Assembly: GCA_045531905.1 (NCBI GenBank)
Contig: JAZSEY010000006.1
Coordinates: 159,143 to 223,142, forward strand
Source: RGIG6919 sp045531905
GTDB taxonomy: Bacteria; Bacillota; Clostridia; Lachnospirales; Lachnospiraceae
Length of the DNA: 64,000 nt
Reading direction: 5' to 3'
Shown: positions 33,806 to 42,894 of the stretch, in pieces
How the letters are laid out: the number at the start of each line of letters is the position of its first letter
Numbering within the stretch: position 1 is the first letter of the stretch
The notes under the pieces: generated by a model
What the model was told of the DNA's origin: nothing
What the model saw: the letters and a program-made list of their open reading frames with translations, nothing else
The model's database searches: none
Translations under genes and position numbers: made by a program

Positions 33806-34650
33806 GATTTAAAGAAAAAAGAGATATACCACCTAAATATATCATGTTGCTGTTAACAGTCATATGTATCGTTTTGTTGCTGGTTTCCTTATTGTTTGAC
33901 CATGCATTTGTTCCGCTCCGAGCAGTAACATCTACTGTGATTGTGCCTATGCAGAATGTATTGAATTCTGTTGGTATCTATGTGAAGGATAAAACGGAGA
34001 TGTTAGAAGAAATAAGCAATCTGCAAGAGGAAAATGCTATTTTAAAAACGCAGATTGAAGCATACAAAAATGAAGCCAAGGAATATCAACAGGATATCTA
34101 TGAGCTTGACCGTTTACGTGCCTTGTATAACTTAGATGAAACATATCCAAGTTATGAAAAGGTTGCAGCTAGGGTGATAGCCAGAGATGCGGGTAATTGG
34201 TTTAATACATTTATTATTGACAAAGGTACTGCCGATGGCATCCAGATTGATTGTAATGTGTTAGCAGGCAATGGTTTGGTTGGAATTGTTACAGAAGTAG
34301 GAGAAGACTGGGCAAGAGTCCGTGCTATTATTGATGATACCAGTAAAGTAAGTGCCATGTTTTTAGATAACTCTGATCTGTGTACGGTGTCTGGTAATTT
34401 AACGCAGATTGGTGACGGATATATTGATGTGGAATTTATTGATAAAAGTGCTGATGTGGAAGTAGGAGACCAGTTAGTGACATCATATATCAGTGACAAA
34501 TATCTTGCAGGTATTACCATTGGTTACGTCAGTGATATTACTTTAGATGCAAACAATCTGACAAAATCAGCAAAACTAATTCCAGCTGTTAATTTTTCCA
34601 ATATTCAGGAAGTATTGGTAATTAAAGAGAGAAAACAAATTGTAGAATAA
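33802..34650 (+). CDS. mreC: Rod shape-determining protein MreC
   Basis: Bitopic membrane protein of the elongasome. One N-terminal transmembrane helix (LTVICIVLLLVSLLF), a coiled coil (LQEENAILKTQIEAYKNEA), then the beta domain with GTADGIQIDCNVLAGNGLVG-like segments. 282 aa. ATG 33802 overlaps the radC stop. mreB is not in this window; the order radC-mreC-mreD-PBP is typical of clostridia. Confidence 0.93.
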   Translation: MRFKEKRDIPPKYIMLLLTVICIVLLLVSLLFDHAFVPLRAVTSTVIVPMQNVLNSVGIYVKDKTEMLEEISNLQEENAILKTQIEAYKNEAKEYQQDIYELDRLRALYNLDETYPSYEKVAARVIARDAGNWFNTFIIDKGTADGIQIDCNVLAGNGLVGIVTEVGEDWARVRAIIDDTSKVSAMFLDNSDLCTVSGNLTQIGDGYIDVEFIDKSADVEVGDQLVTSYISDKYLAGITIGYVSDITLDANNLTKSAKLIPAVNFSNIQEVLVIKERKQIVE

Positions 34651-34673
34651 TGACTAGAATTTAAGGAGTTGCA

Positions 34674-35183
34674 ATGGTTAGAGCTATTGTGTTAGGAATA
34701 CTCATTTTAATATCGTTTTTGTTGCAGACAGCAGTCTTTTCTTTTATACCCCTTGCAGGAGTAGTACCAAATCTCATGTTAGTGCTTACTATGTCATTTG
34801 GTTTGATGAGAGGTAGAAAAGAAGGCTTGTTAGTGGGCTTTTTTTGCGGTATTTTAGTTGATTTATTCTGTGGATTTGCGATTGGTCCGTATGCAATGAT
34901 TTATATGTATTTCGGATATGCCAATGGCTTTTTTCACAGATTCTATTACGTGGAAGATGTCTTGTTGCCTATGGTAATGATTGCTGCCAATGACTTCCTA
35001 TATGGCTCTGTGGTTTACGTAATATTTTTCCTGTTAAGAAATCACTTGGATTATGGATTTTACTTAAAGAATATCATTGTGCCAGAGATGATTTATACTG
35101 TTTTAGTGACTTTGATTTTATATAAGGTATATATGCTAATCAATCGTGCTTTGAAACGATTAGAGGAAGGAAGTGAGACATAA
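34674..35183 (+). CDS. mreD: Rod shape-determining protein MreD
   Basis: A 169-aa integral membrane protein with about five helices and the pattern GLLVGFFCGILVDLFCG seen in MreD. GGAG precedes the ATG. Ends 11 nt inside the PBP gene, so the two are coupled. Confidence 0.9.
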   Translation: MVRAIVLGILILISFLLQTAVFSFIPLAGVVPNLMLVLTMSFGLMRGRKEGLLVGFFCGILVDLFCGFAIGPYAMIYMYFGYANGFFHRFYYVEDVLLPMVMIAANDFLYGSVVYVIFFLLRNHLDYGFYLKNIIVPEMIYTVLVTLILYKVYMLINRALKRLEEGSET

Positions 35184-38034
35184 AGTGTTACATGAACTTT
35201 TTGAAACCATTAAAGAAAATATTAGAACTTATGTGACTCACAGATTATTTGTTGTAACAATCCTTATGATATTTATGTCTGCTTTGCTCATTTCCAGACT
35301 ATTTCAGTTGCAAATTGTCGAAGGAGAGGAGCATTTAAAGAATTTCACATATAAAATCGAACGTAGTCTACCAATTGAAGCTTCCCGAGGTAACATTTTC
35401 GACAGAAATGGTAATTTATTGGCGTATAATAAACTTGTATATTCATTAACTTTTGGCAATTCCAGTGAATTGGTTTCCAGAGCGGAGGAATTGGAGATTT
35501 CCGAAAATGAACTAAAGAATAAGATTGTTTATGATACCATTCAGATCTTAAAGAAAAATGGGGATGAATTGGTAAACAATTTTAATATTGTTTTAAATAA
35601 ACGTGGAGAATTAGAATTTGCGGTTAGTGATTCTGCAAGAAAGCGTTTTCTGATGGAAGTATACAGTGCTTCTAATATTGATGATTTGTCAAAAGAGCAG
35701 TTAGAAGCTTCTGCGAAAGAAGTGTATGAATATATAGCCGGAAAGCGAATGTTTGAAATATCAGAAGAATATGAGCTTTCAGATGCACTAGAAATTATGG
35801 CAGTTAGATATAGCTTATGGTTGAACAGATATCAGCAGTATGTACCAGTTACCATCGCCTTAGATATTAGTAAGGAATCTATGGCAACCATACAAGAAAA
35901 CTCTGCTGATTTGCTAGGAATGGATATTATTGTGGATTCTATCAGACAATACAATGATTCCACTTACATGGCACATATTATCGGCTACATTGGCAATATT
36001 TCCTCTGAAGATATGGAAGCATACAACAAGGATTTAGAGGATGGCAATCGATACAGCACCACTGATATGGTGGGTAAGACTGGTCTAGAAAAGGTCTTGG
36101 AAGCAGATTTGCGTGGTAAAAAAGGTACGCAGAATATGTATGTTGACAACCTTGGACGTGTGCTAGAGGTTACAGACACCATTGAGGCATCTCCGGGAAA
36201 TGATGTGTATCTTTCTATTGACCGTGACTTGCAGATCTATTGCTATAATGCATTAGAAAAAGAGCTTGCAGGTATTTTATTATCAAATATGACTTCCGGT
36301 ACCTCGGACAGAAATAGTGATGATGACATTGTAATCCCTGAGCATTCCGTATATTTTGCTTTGTTTAACAATAATATTATTAGCATTGATCATATGAAGA
36401 CACCTAATGCCGGTGATAATGAAAGCAGAATATATAGTCAGATTACAGCAGAGCATGGAAATGCCGTTGAAAAAGTAAAAAATGAACTAAAGAACAATTT
36501 CACTGATATCGCTCGTTTGAATGATACGATGGAAGCTTATATGGAATACATTTATGAGTTTTTAAGCGATTCAGATGTTATGAATTTTTCTGTGATTGAG
36601 GACAATGATAGTACCAGACAGCAATATATTGAAGGCAGCATTTCCCTGGGTGAATATATTCAGTATGCAGTGACAAAGGGTGCGGTAAATATTGAGGCCT
36701 TTGATATTGATGTAGATTATTACACATCTGAAGAATTATACAGTGTGCTTGTGGATTATATTGTAAAATGCATTTCTGATGACAATGAATTTAGCAAATT
36801 AGTTATTCAGTACATGGTTAAGAATAAGCAGATAAGCTTTAGACAAATTGCCATGGTACTATATGAGCAGGGTGTTTTGAACTCTGAGGAAGACAGTGAC
36901 TACAATGCTTTGGTGTCCGGTTCCATTGGTTCTTATGAATTTATCAGGAGAAAGATTACTAACTTGGATATTACACCAGGCCAATTGGGTCTTGACCCAT
37001 GTTCCGGTTCAGTTGTTGTAACAGATGTAAATACCGGTGAAGTGTTGGCAATGGTTAGTTATCCTAGTTATGATAATAATTTGCTAACCAATTCCATCAA
37101 TGCAGAATACTATGCAAAATTGACGAATGATAAAACGACGCCACTGTATAATCGAGCAACACAGCAAAGAACTGCTCCGGGTTCTACCTTTAAGATGATT
37201 ACCTCCATTGCGGCGGTGAGTGAAGGTAAGATTTCAACTGGTGGCACAATTAAAACAGCCGGTATTTTTGAGGAGATTGCAATTCCGGCAAAATGTTGGA
37301 TTTACCCAAGCACCCATGGAACTATGAACATTGAGAGTGCTTTGGAGAATTCTTGTAACTATTTTTACTATGAACTTGGATATCGTTTGGGTACAGGCTT
37401 AAATGGTATTTATAGCGATAACTTAGGTTTAAACAGTTTAAGAGAATATGCCAGTTTGTTTGGTTTAAATGGTAATTCTGGTATTGAGCTTTCTGAAGCA
37501 GAGCCAAAGATTTCAGATTCTGATGCTGTTCGTTCTGCCATTGGTCAGGGTACTCATAACTATACTGCAACGCAGCTTTCTAAGTATGTCACAGCCATTG
37601 CGAATAGCGGTACCTGTTATGACTTGAGCCTTGTGAAGGAGCAGAAAAACTTTAATGGCGAGACTGTAGTTGCCAATACTCACAATGTGTCTAGTCAAAT
37701 CAGCATTTCCAACGATATTTGGCGTGTGGTTCACAATGGTATGAGAAGAGTGGTAAAAGACCACATTTCTGAAAATGCATTGATTAATCGCATCAATGTT
37801 GAAGTTGCTGGTAAGACAGGTACAGCCCAGGAGAATAAGAACCGACCAAACCATGCTTTGTTTGTGTCTTATGCACCGTTTAAATCACCAGAGGTATCGG
37901 TAACAGTGCAGATTCCTTTTGGATATTCTTCCGGTAATGCGCAAGAGTTAGCAAGCTTTATTTACGCATATATGTATGACCCTGCAGCATTGGATGATGA
38001 AAGCGTTTCCGGTAATGCAAATATGGCTGATTAA
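35173..38034 (+). CDS. Class B penicillin-binding protein (PBP2/MrdA-like, enlarged)
   Basis: Elongation transpeptidase that crosslinks peptidoglycan with RodA. One N-terminal helix (LFVVTILMIFMSALLIS), a dimerisation domain (RGNIFDRNGN), and a transpeptidase domain with STFK (in APGSTFKM), SCN and KTG (in VAGKTGTAQ). At 953 aa it is 200-250 residues longer than usual: an extra acidic block lies between DRDLQIYCYNALEKELAG (near 360) and GSVVVTDVNTGEVLAMVSY (near 605). GTG start at 35173 follows GAGGAAGG. Confidence 0.93.
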   Translation: MRHKVLHELFETIKENIRTYVTHRLFVVTILMIFMSALLISRLFQLQIVEGEEHLKNFTYKIERSLPIEASRGNIFDRNGNLLAYNKLVYSLTFGNSSELVSRAEELEISENELKNKIVYDTIQILKKNGDELVNNFNIVLNKRGELEFAVSDSARKRFLMEVYSASNIDDLSKEQLEASAKEVYEYIAGKRMFEISEEYELSDALEIMAVRYSLWLNRYQQYVPVTIALDISKESMATIQENSADLLGMDIIVDSIRQYNDSTYMAHIIGYIGNISSEDMEAYNKDLEDGNRYSTTDMVGKTGLEKVLEADLRGKKGTQNMYVDNLGRVLEVTDTIEASPGNDVYLSIDRDLQIYCYNALEKELAGILLSNMTSGTSDRNSDDDIVIPEHSVYFALFNNNIISIDHMKTPNAGDNESRIYSQITAEHGNAVEKVKNELKNNFTDIARLNDTMEAYMEYIYEFLSDSDVMNFSVIEDNDSTRQQYIEGSISLGEYIQYAVTKGAVNIEAFDIDVDYYTSEELYSVLVDYIVKCISDDNEFSKLVIQYMVKNKQISFRQIAMVLYEQGVLNSEEDSDYNALVSGSIGSYEFIRRKITNLDITPGQLGLDPCSGSVVVTDVNTGEVLAMVSYPSYDNNLLTNSINAEYYAKLTNDKTTPLYNRATQQRTAPGSTFKMITSIAAVSEGKISTGGTIKTAGIFEEIAIPAKCWIYPSTHGTMNIESALENSCNYFYYELGYRLGTGLNGIYSDNLGLNSLREYASLFGLNGNSGIELSEAEPKISDSDAVRSAIGQGTHNYTATQLSKYVTAIANSGTCYDLSLVKEQKNFNGETVVANTHNVSSQISISNDIWRVVHNGMRRVVKDHISENALINRINVEVAGKTGTAQENKNRPNHALFVSYAPFKSPEVSVTVQIPFGYSSGNAQELASFIYAYMYDPAALDDESVSGNANMAD

Positions 38035-38090
38035 CTTAAGTTTTACTTGCTATACATGTATTTTTCGTTTATTATAATATGGAGGCTAAT

Positions 38091-38843
38091 ATGCATAATC
38101 CAGTATTGATTAAAGGTAATAAATTTGGAATCCGCCTAGTGTTAGATGGCGAGATTCCCTTTGATGATTTATTAACCATGATTGGTGAAAAATTTATTGA
38201 AGCAGAGAAGTTTTTTCGTGGTAATGTAAGTCTGGCTTTAACTGTTGAAGGACGAACTTTAACAAATGATGAGTTGGATTTGATTTTAAAAGAGATACAG
38301 GAGAAAACTGAGTTGCACATTTCCTACGTGATTGATGCCAATGAGAGTGAAAGTACCGGTCAAAGCAATGACGCTGAGAAGGATACCGCGATTTCTGAGG
38401 AATCAACAGATGTTTTTATGGATATGCAAGGTGAAGTGCCTGCCCCTCGTATGATATACGAGAATAAGGCAACGATGCTTTATAATGACAGTATGTTTTA
38501 TAAAGGCACACTTCGTTCTGGTCAGTCGTTGGAGTCTGAAGGCAGTATTGTAGTGTTAGGTGATGTGAATCCCGGTGCCAGCATTATTTCTTCCGGTAAT
38601 ATTATTGTCATTGGAAGATTAAAGGGAACAGCCCATGCCGGTGCAACAGGGAATGTGAACGCCTTTGTGCTTGCATTATCTATGAATCCGATGTTAATTC
38701 AGATTGCTGATGCAATTGCACGTAGTGCAGACAAGCCTAAGTGGCGAAAAGTAGATGACGAAGCGAAGATAGCTTTTGTTGAAAATGGAAATATTTATAT
38801 TGAACCGGTTAAAAAATCGGTACTAAATGATATTCATTTATAA
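38091..38843 (+). CDS. minC: Septum site-determining protein MinC
   Basis: Inhibits FtsZ assembly away from mid-cell. N-terminal domain contacts FtsZ; the C-terminal half is the beta-helix that binds MinD (YKGTLRSGQSLESEGSIVVL, GDVNPGASI, GNIIVIGRLKGTAHAG). 250 aa. ATG 38091 follows GGAGG; ATG 38079 would add four residues. Followed by minD and minE. Confidence 0.95.
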   Translation: MHNPVLIKGNKFGIRLVLDGEIPFDDLLTMIGEKFIEAEKFFRGNVSLALTVEGRTLTNDELDLILKEIQEKTELHISYVIDANESESTGQSNDAEKDTAISEESTDVFMDMQGEVPAPRMIYENKATMLYNDSMFYKGTLRSGQSLESEGSIVVLGDVNPGASIISSGNIIVIGRLKGTAHAGATGNVNAFVLALSMNPMLIQIADAIARSADKPKWRKVDDEAKIAFVENGNIYIEPVKKSVLNDIHL

Positions 38844-38877
38844 CATATGAACTTTAGATGAGTGGAGGAGTTTAAGA

Positions 38878-39669
38878 ATGAGTGAAGTAATTGTTGTTAC
38901 ATCTGGAAAGGGTGGCGTTGGTAAGACCACTACAACCGCCAATATTGGTACTGGTCTTGCAAAACTTGATAAGAAAGTTGTATTAATCGATACAGATATC
39001 GGACTTCGTAACTTGGACGTAGTTATGGGTTTGGAGAACCGTATCGTTTATAATTTAGTTGATGTTATTGAAGGCAACTGTAAGATTAAGCAGGCGTTAA
39101 TCAAGGATAAGAAGTATCCTACATTACATTTACTTCCATCAGCACAAACCAGAGATAAGACGTCTGTTTCTCCAGAGCAGATGAAGAAGTTAGTTGAGGA
39201 GTTAAAGGAAGAGTTTGATTACATAATTCTGGATTGTCCTGCCGGTATTGAACAGGGCTTTAAAAATGCTATCGCAGCTGCAGACCGCGCTTTGGTAGTA
39301 ACCACACCTGAGGTTTCAGCAATTCGTGATGCAGACAGAATTATTGGTTTGTTAGAAGCAAACGAGATTACAAAATCAAATCTCGTAGTAAACCGTATTC
39401 GTATGGATATGGTAAAGCGTGGCGATATGATGTCAATTGAAGACGTTGTTGAGATTTTAGCAATTGATTTAATTGGTGTTGTACCAGACGACGAGAATAT
39501 TGTTATCTCTACTAACCAAGGTGAGCCTTTAGTTGGTGATAATACATTACCAGGTAGAGCATATATGAACGTTTGTAGACGTATTTTAGGTGAAGATGTT
39601 CCTTATCTGGATTTGACAAACCCAGGTTTCTTTAAGAAAATATCTGGATTATTTAAAAAGTCAAACTAA
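38878..39669 (+). CDS. minD: Septum site-determining protein MinD
   Basis: Membrane-cycling ATPase that recruits MinC. Deviant Walker A GKGGVGKTTT, ILDCPAG (Walker B), and a basic amphipathic C-terminal helix FFKKISGLFKKSN for membrane binding. 263 aa, GGAGG before the ATG. Confidence 0.97.
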   Translation: MSEVIVVTSGKGGVGKTTTTANIGTGLAKLDKKVVLIDTDIGLRNLDVVMGLENRIVYNLVDVIEGNCKIKQALIKDKKYPTLHLLPSAQTRDKTSVSPEQMKKLVEELKEEFDYIILDCPAGIEQGFKNAIAAADRALVVTTPEVSAIRDADRIIGLLEANEITKSNLVVNRIRMDMVKRGDMMSIEDVVEILAIDLIGVVPDDENIVISTNQGEPLVGDNTLPGRAYMNVCRRILGEDVPYLDLTNPGFFKKISGLFKKSN

Positions 39670-39689
39670 AGAAAAGGGGTGCGAAAGAT

Positions 39690-39974
39690 ATGGGTATTTT
39701 TGATTTATTTACTAAGAAGAAAAACTCTAGTGATACGGCAAAAGATCGTCTCAAATTATTATTAGTTTCAGATAGAGCAAATTGTTCAGAAGATGTTATG
39801 GAAAAGATTAAAAATGACATCATTCAAGTAATTGCTAAATACATGGAAATTGACGCTGAAGGTCTTGATATTCAGATTACACAGACAGAATCTCAAGAAG
39901 GTAATGGTTCAGTTCCAGCTTTGATTGCTAATATTCCAATTAAGGATTTGAAGAAGAATAAAGCAGCAAAATAA
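39690..39974 (+). CDS. minE: Cell division topological specificity factor MinE
   Basis: Stimulates MinD ATPase and drives Min oscillation. 94 aa with the N-terminal membrane/MinD-contact segment (IFDLFTKKKNSSDTAKDRLK), LLLVSDRANCS and the dimerising C-terminal half. Presence of MinE together with DivIVA is a clostridial pattern. Confidence 0.95.
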   Translation: MGIFDLFTKKKNSSDTAKDRLKLLLVSDRANCSEDVMEKIKNDIIQVIAKYMEIDAEGLDIQITQTESQEGNGSVPALIANIPIKDLKKNKAAK

Positions 39975-40003
39975 AACTGCGATTCTAGGAAGTGACAGAC
40001 AGT

Positions 40004-41110
40004 ATGTTTAGTAAGTATAGACTACGAAATTACAATTTCAAATTATTTGCGATTGTGTTGGCTCTTAGCGTCATCGGAACGTTGGTTATCAATAGCGCTG
40101 ACAGCAGTTATTTAAAAAAGCAGATATTTGGTGTTGTGGTCTGTTTTGCTGGTATGATTGTGCTGTCGCTGATTGATTATCACAAATTCTGCAAGTTCTA
40201 TATTCTGTTATATATCTTAAATATAGTGATTTTAGCTTCGCTATTTGTGTTTGGTTACACCAATAACGGTGCAACCCGTTGGTTTAAGATTACTGATTCT
40301 ATGACCATACAACCTTCAGAATTTTCGAAGATAATCATGATCATATTTCTTGCTGTATTACTTACCAAGATGGACAACAATCTGAATATAGCCAGAAATC
40401 TAATCATCATTGCAATTTGTTGTGCGATACCATTATTGTTAATCTTTATGGAACCTGACTTATCGACTACAATTGATGTGTTTGTCATTATGTTTACGAT
40501 GATTTTTGTTGCAGGTTTAAGTTATAAGATTATTGGTATTGCGGTTTTAATTTTGATACCGATTGCAGGTAGTTTTCTCTGGTATGTACAAACTCCGGGA
40601 CAAAAGCTTTTAACAGAGAATCAGTTAGGACGCGTGATGGCATTTTTGTATCCTCAGGATTATTTAGCGACGAACTACCAGCAGGATAATTCCGTAATGG
40701 CAATTGGTTCTGGTATGCTGACTGGAAAAGGATTAAATTCCGGTACTATTGCGACGGTGAAAGATGCGAATTTTATTTCAGAGCAACAGACAGACTTTAT
40801 CTTTTCCGTAGTAGGAGAGGAGCTTGGTTTTATTGGTTGTGTGGGTATCATTATTTTAATGTTACTTTTAGTATTGGAATGCATCAGTATTGCAAGAAAG
40901 GCAATTGATAGAGAAGGTATGTTAATTGCTTCTGGTATTGCAGCCTGGATGGGATTTCAATCATTTATTAATATGGGTGTTGCAACAGGAATACTACCAA
41001 ATACAGGAATTCCATTACCATTTATCAGTTATGGTTTAAGTTCTCTTGTTAGTTCCTGTGGCGCAATGGGCCTGGTTTTAAATATTGGTCTACAACGCAA
41101 GAAATATTAA
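40004..41110 (+). CDS. rodA: RodA/FtsW-family (SEDS) peptidoglycan glycosyltransferase
   Basis: Polymerises lipid II; pairs with the class B PBP encoded upstream. About ten transmembrane helices, with FMEPDLST (catalytic-site Asp region), QQTDFIFSVVGEELGFIG and GIPLPFISYG near the end. 368 aa. ATG 40004 follows AGGAAGTG; GTG 39992 is an alternative. The genomic link with mreCD and PBP suggests RodA rather than FtsW. Confidence 0.9.
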   Translation: MFSKYRLRNYNFKLFAIVLALSVIGTLVINSADSSYLKKQIFGVVVCFAGMIVLSLIDYHKFCKFYILLYILNIVILASLFVFGYTNNGATRWFKITDSMTIQPSEFSKIIMIIFLAVLLTKMDNNLNIARNLIIIAICCAIPLLLIFMEPDLSTTIDVFVIMFTMIFVAGLSYKIIGIAVLILIPIAGSFLWYVQTPGQKLLTENQLGRVMAFLYPQDYLATNYQQDNSVMAIGSGMLTGKGLNSGTIATVKDANFISEQQTDFIFSVVGEELGFIGCVGIIILMLLLVLECISIARKAIDREGMLIASGIAAWMGFQSFINMGVATGILPNTGIPLPFISYGLSSLVSSCGAMGLVLNIGLQRKKY

Positions 41111-41128
41111 GTTATTTGGAGGCGAGTT

Positions 41129-41524
41129 ATGAATATTGGACTAATTGCACATGATGCGAAAAAGAAGTTAATGCAGAATTTCTGCATTGCATACAGGGGT
41201 ATTTTAAATAAACATGAACTTTATGCAACGGCAACAACAGGACGTCTCATTGAAGAAGTTTCTAATTTGACTGTTCATAAATACTTGGCTGGTCACTTAG
41301 GTGGCGTTCAGCAGTTATGTTCAGAAATCGAAAATAATGATATTGATATGGTTATTTTCCTTCGAGATGCAATGAATCCAAAGAAAAATGATGCTGATAT
41401 CAACGGCATTTTCTCTCTTTGTGATATGCATAACATTCCTTTGGCTACAAATCTTGCCACTGCCGAATTACTAATTAAGGCATTGGACAGAGGCGATTTA
41501 GATTGGAGAGAAATGTTCAAATAA
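41129..41524 (+). CDS. mgsA: Methylglyoxal synthase
   Basis: Converts dihydroxyacetone phosphate to methylglyoxal and phosphate, bypassing lower glycolysis under phosphate limitation. 131 aa with IGLIAHDAKK, TATTGRL, GHLGGVQQ and FLRDAMNPKKNDAD carrying catalytic Asp and phosphate-binding residues. GGAGG before the ATG. Confidence 0.95.
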   Translation: MNIGLIAHDAKKKLMQNFCIAYRGILNKHELYATATTGRLIEEVSNLTVHKYLAGHLGGVQQLCSEIENNDIDMVIFLRDAMNPKKNDADINGIFSLCDMHNIPLATNLATAELLIKALDRGDLDWREMFK

Positions 41525-41526
41525 TT

Positions 41527-42513
41527 ATGAAGAATGCTATTCAAAAAATTGCAGGGGTTATTCTTTCGATTACCCTTGCATTTTCTTTCACAGGTTGCAA
41601 TTTGATTGCAGTAACAAATGAATATAATATAGAACAGGTTCCGGAGACGGCGTTTAACAGTACTATTATAAGAAATACTGCTGATGGTTATGCAGATAAA
41701 ATCACTGTTTTACCTTACGAAGACTCTGTCACTGGTTTGCTGACAAAGGCAGATGTCAAATCGGCCATTTTGATTGACGACACAAACCAGGAATGCCTAT
41801 ATAGCCTTTCCGGATATGACCGCATTTTCCCGGCTAGCATGACTAAAGTTATGTCAGGAATACTGATTATGGATGCTTTGAATGAAGGTGTTATTCAACT
41901 AGAAGATAAGATAACACTTGGCCACAACATTCCGTTGGATCCAGATGCTGCCAGATTAGATTTGAAAATGGGAGATACCATTTCGGTTAAGGATTTGATA
42001 TATGGTTACCTTATTCGGTCGCTAAATGATTGTGGCATTGTGCTTGCAGAGATGATAAGTGGCTCAGAAGCAGCCTTTGTAGAGGCTATGAACCAAAAAG
42101 CATATACTTTGGGTGCCACCAATACCCATTTTGTAAATTGTCATGGCTTGCATGATGAAAATCATTATACTACACCATATGATTTATATTTGTTTTTCCG
42201 TGCATTTGCCGACTATGATTTTGTAAAAGAGATTGATGCTATTACAGAATATACACTTGCTTATACAAATGCAGAAGGCAAAGAAGTGACTTTGTTAATC
42301 AAGAGCACAAATGGTTTTATGAGTGGAGAATATAACTTGGATTCCCGTTTTGAACTAGGTGCTTGGAAGTCAGGAACTACTAAGGCTGCCGGCAATTGTC
42401 TTGTGATGCAGGTGTTTTCCAATAATCATACATATTATCTGGTTGTTTCTGGTGCTTCTGAGAGAGAAGTATTATATAAAAGTATGATGAAAATGCTATC
42501 CACTATTAAATAA
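41527..42513 (+). CDS. D-alanyl-D-alanine carboxypeptidase (S11 family) lipoprotein
   Basis: Trims the terminal D-Ala from peptidoglycan stem peptides. Signal peptide with lipobox SFTGC, then the S11 motifs SMTK (nucleophile Ser), SLND (SxN) and KSGTTKAAG (KTG-like). 328 aa, shorter than DacA because the C-terminal beta domain is missing. ATG 41527 is 3 nt past mgsA and has a weak ribosome-binding site. Confidence 0.87.
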   Translation: MKNAIQKIAGVILSITLAFSFTGCNLIAVTNEYNIEQVPETAFNSTIIRNTADGYADKITVLPYEDSVTGLLTKADVKSAILIDDTNQECLYSLSGYDRIFPASMTKVMSGILIMDALNEGVIQLEDKITLGHNIPLDPDAARLDLKMGDTISVKDLIYGYLIRSLNDCGIVLAEMISGSEAAFVEAMNQKAYTLGATNTHFVNCHGLHDENHYTTPYDLYLFFRAFADYDFVKEIDAITEYTLAYTNAEGKEVTLLIKSTNGFMSGEYNLDSRFELGAWKSGTTKAAGNCLVMQVFSNNHTYYLVVSGASEREVLYKSMMKMLSTIK

Positions 42514-42517
42514 ATTA

Positions 42518-42553
42518 GGGAGTATCGCCTTTTTGAGCGGTACTCCCTTTTTT
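42518..42553 (+). terminator. Terminator between convergent genes
   Basis: GGGAGTATCGC pairs with GCGGTACTCCC (one G-T) around an 8-nt loop, followed by TTTTTT. Ends the shape/division operon and separates it from the convergent DUF378 gene. Confidence 0.92.
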
Positions 42554-42555
42554 CA

Positions 42556-42765
42556 TTATGCCTCCAGATTTCTCATTCTGCCATAATAGGTAATAGCATA
42601 AATACCGGAGATACCTACAATTGCATAAACAATTCTAGTAAGCAATGACATTTGACCAAATAAGGTACTTACTAAGTCAAAATCAAAGAAGCCAATCAAA
42701 CCCCAGTTGATACAACCAATGATTACAAGGGTCAGAATTGTATAGTCAAGTCCACCTGACTTCAT
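42556..42765 (-). CDS. DUF378 small membrane protein (YuzA-like)
   Basis: A 69-aa protein with two hydrophobic helices and the family pattern LTLVIIGCINWGLIGFFDFD, then RIVYAIVGISGIYAITYY. Function unknown. AAGGAGG lies 7 nt before the ATG. Confidence 0.9.
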   Translation of the reverse strand: MKSGGLDYTILTLVIIGCINWGLIGFFDFDLVSTLFGQMSLLTRIVYAIVGISGIYAITYYGRMRNLEA

Positions 42766-42831
42766 GAAATCGCCTCCTTAAAAAGTTATCAGCATTAGTA
42801 GTATTTCGCAAAATTAATATTATATTCCTTG

Positions 42832-42860
42832 TTGTAGTAATTGTGTAAAAATGGTACAAT
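42832..42860 (+). promoter_or_regulatory. Promoter of the HlyD-like/yggS/sepF operon
   Basis: TTGTAG, 17-nt spacer, TACAAT, 35 nt before the start codon. Confidence 0.7.
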
Positions 42861-42894
42861 ATATGGTGGATTTAAGAGAGATTTTGGAGGAATT

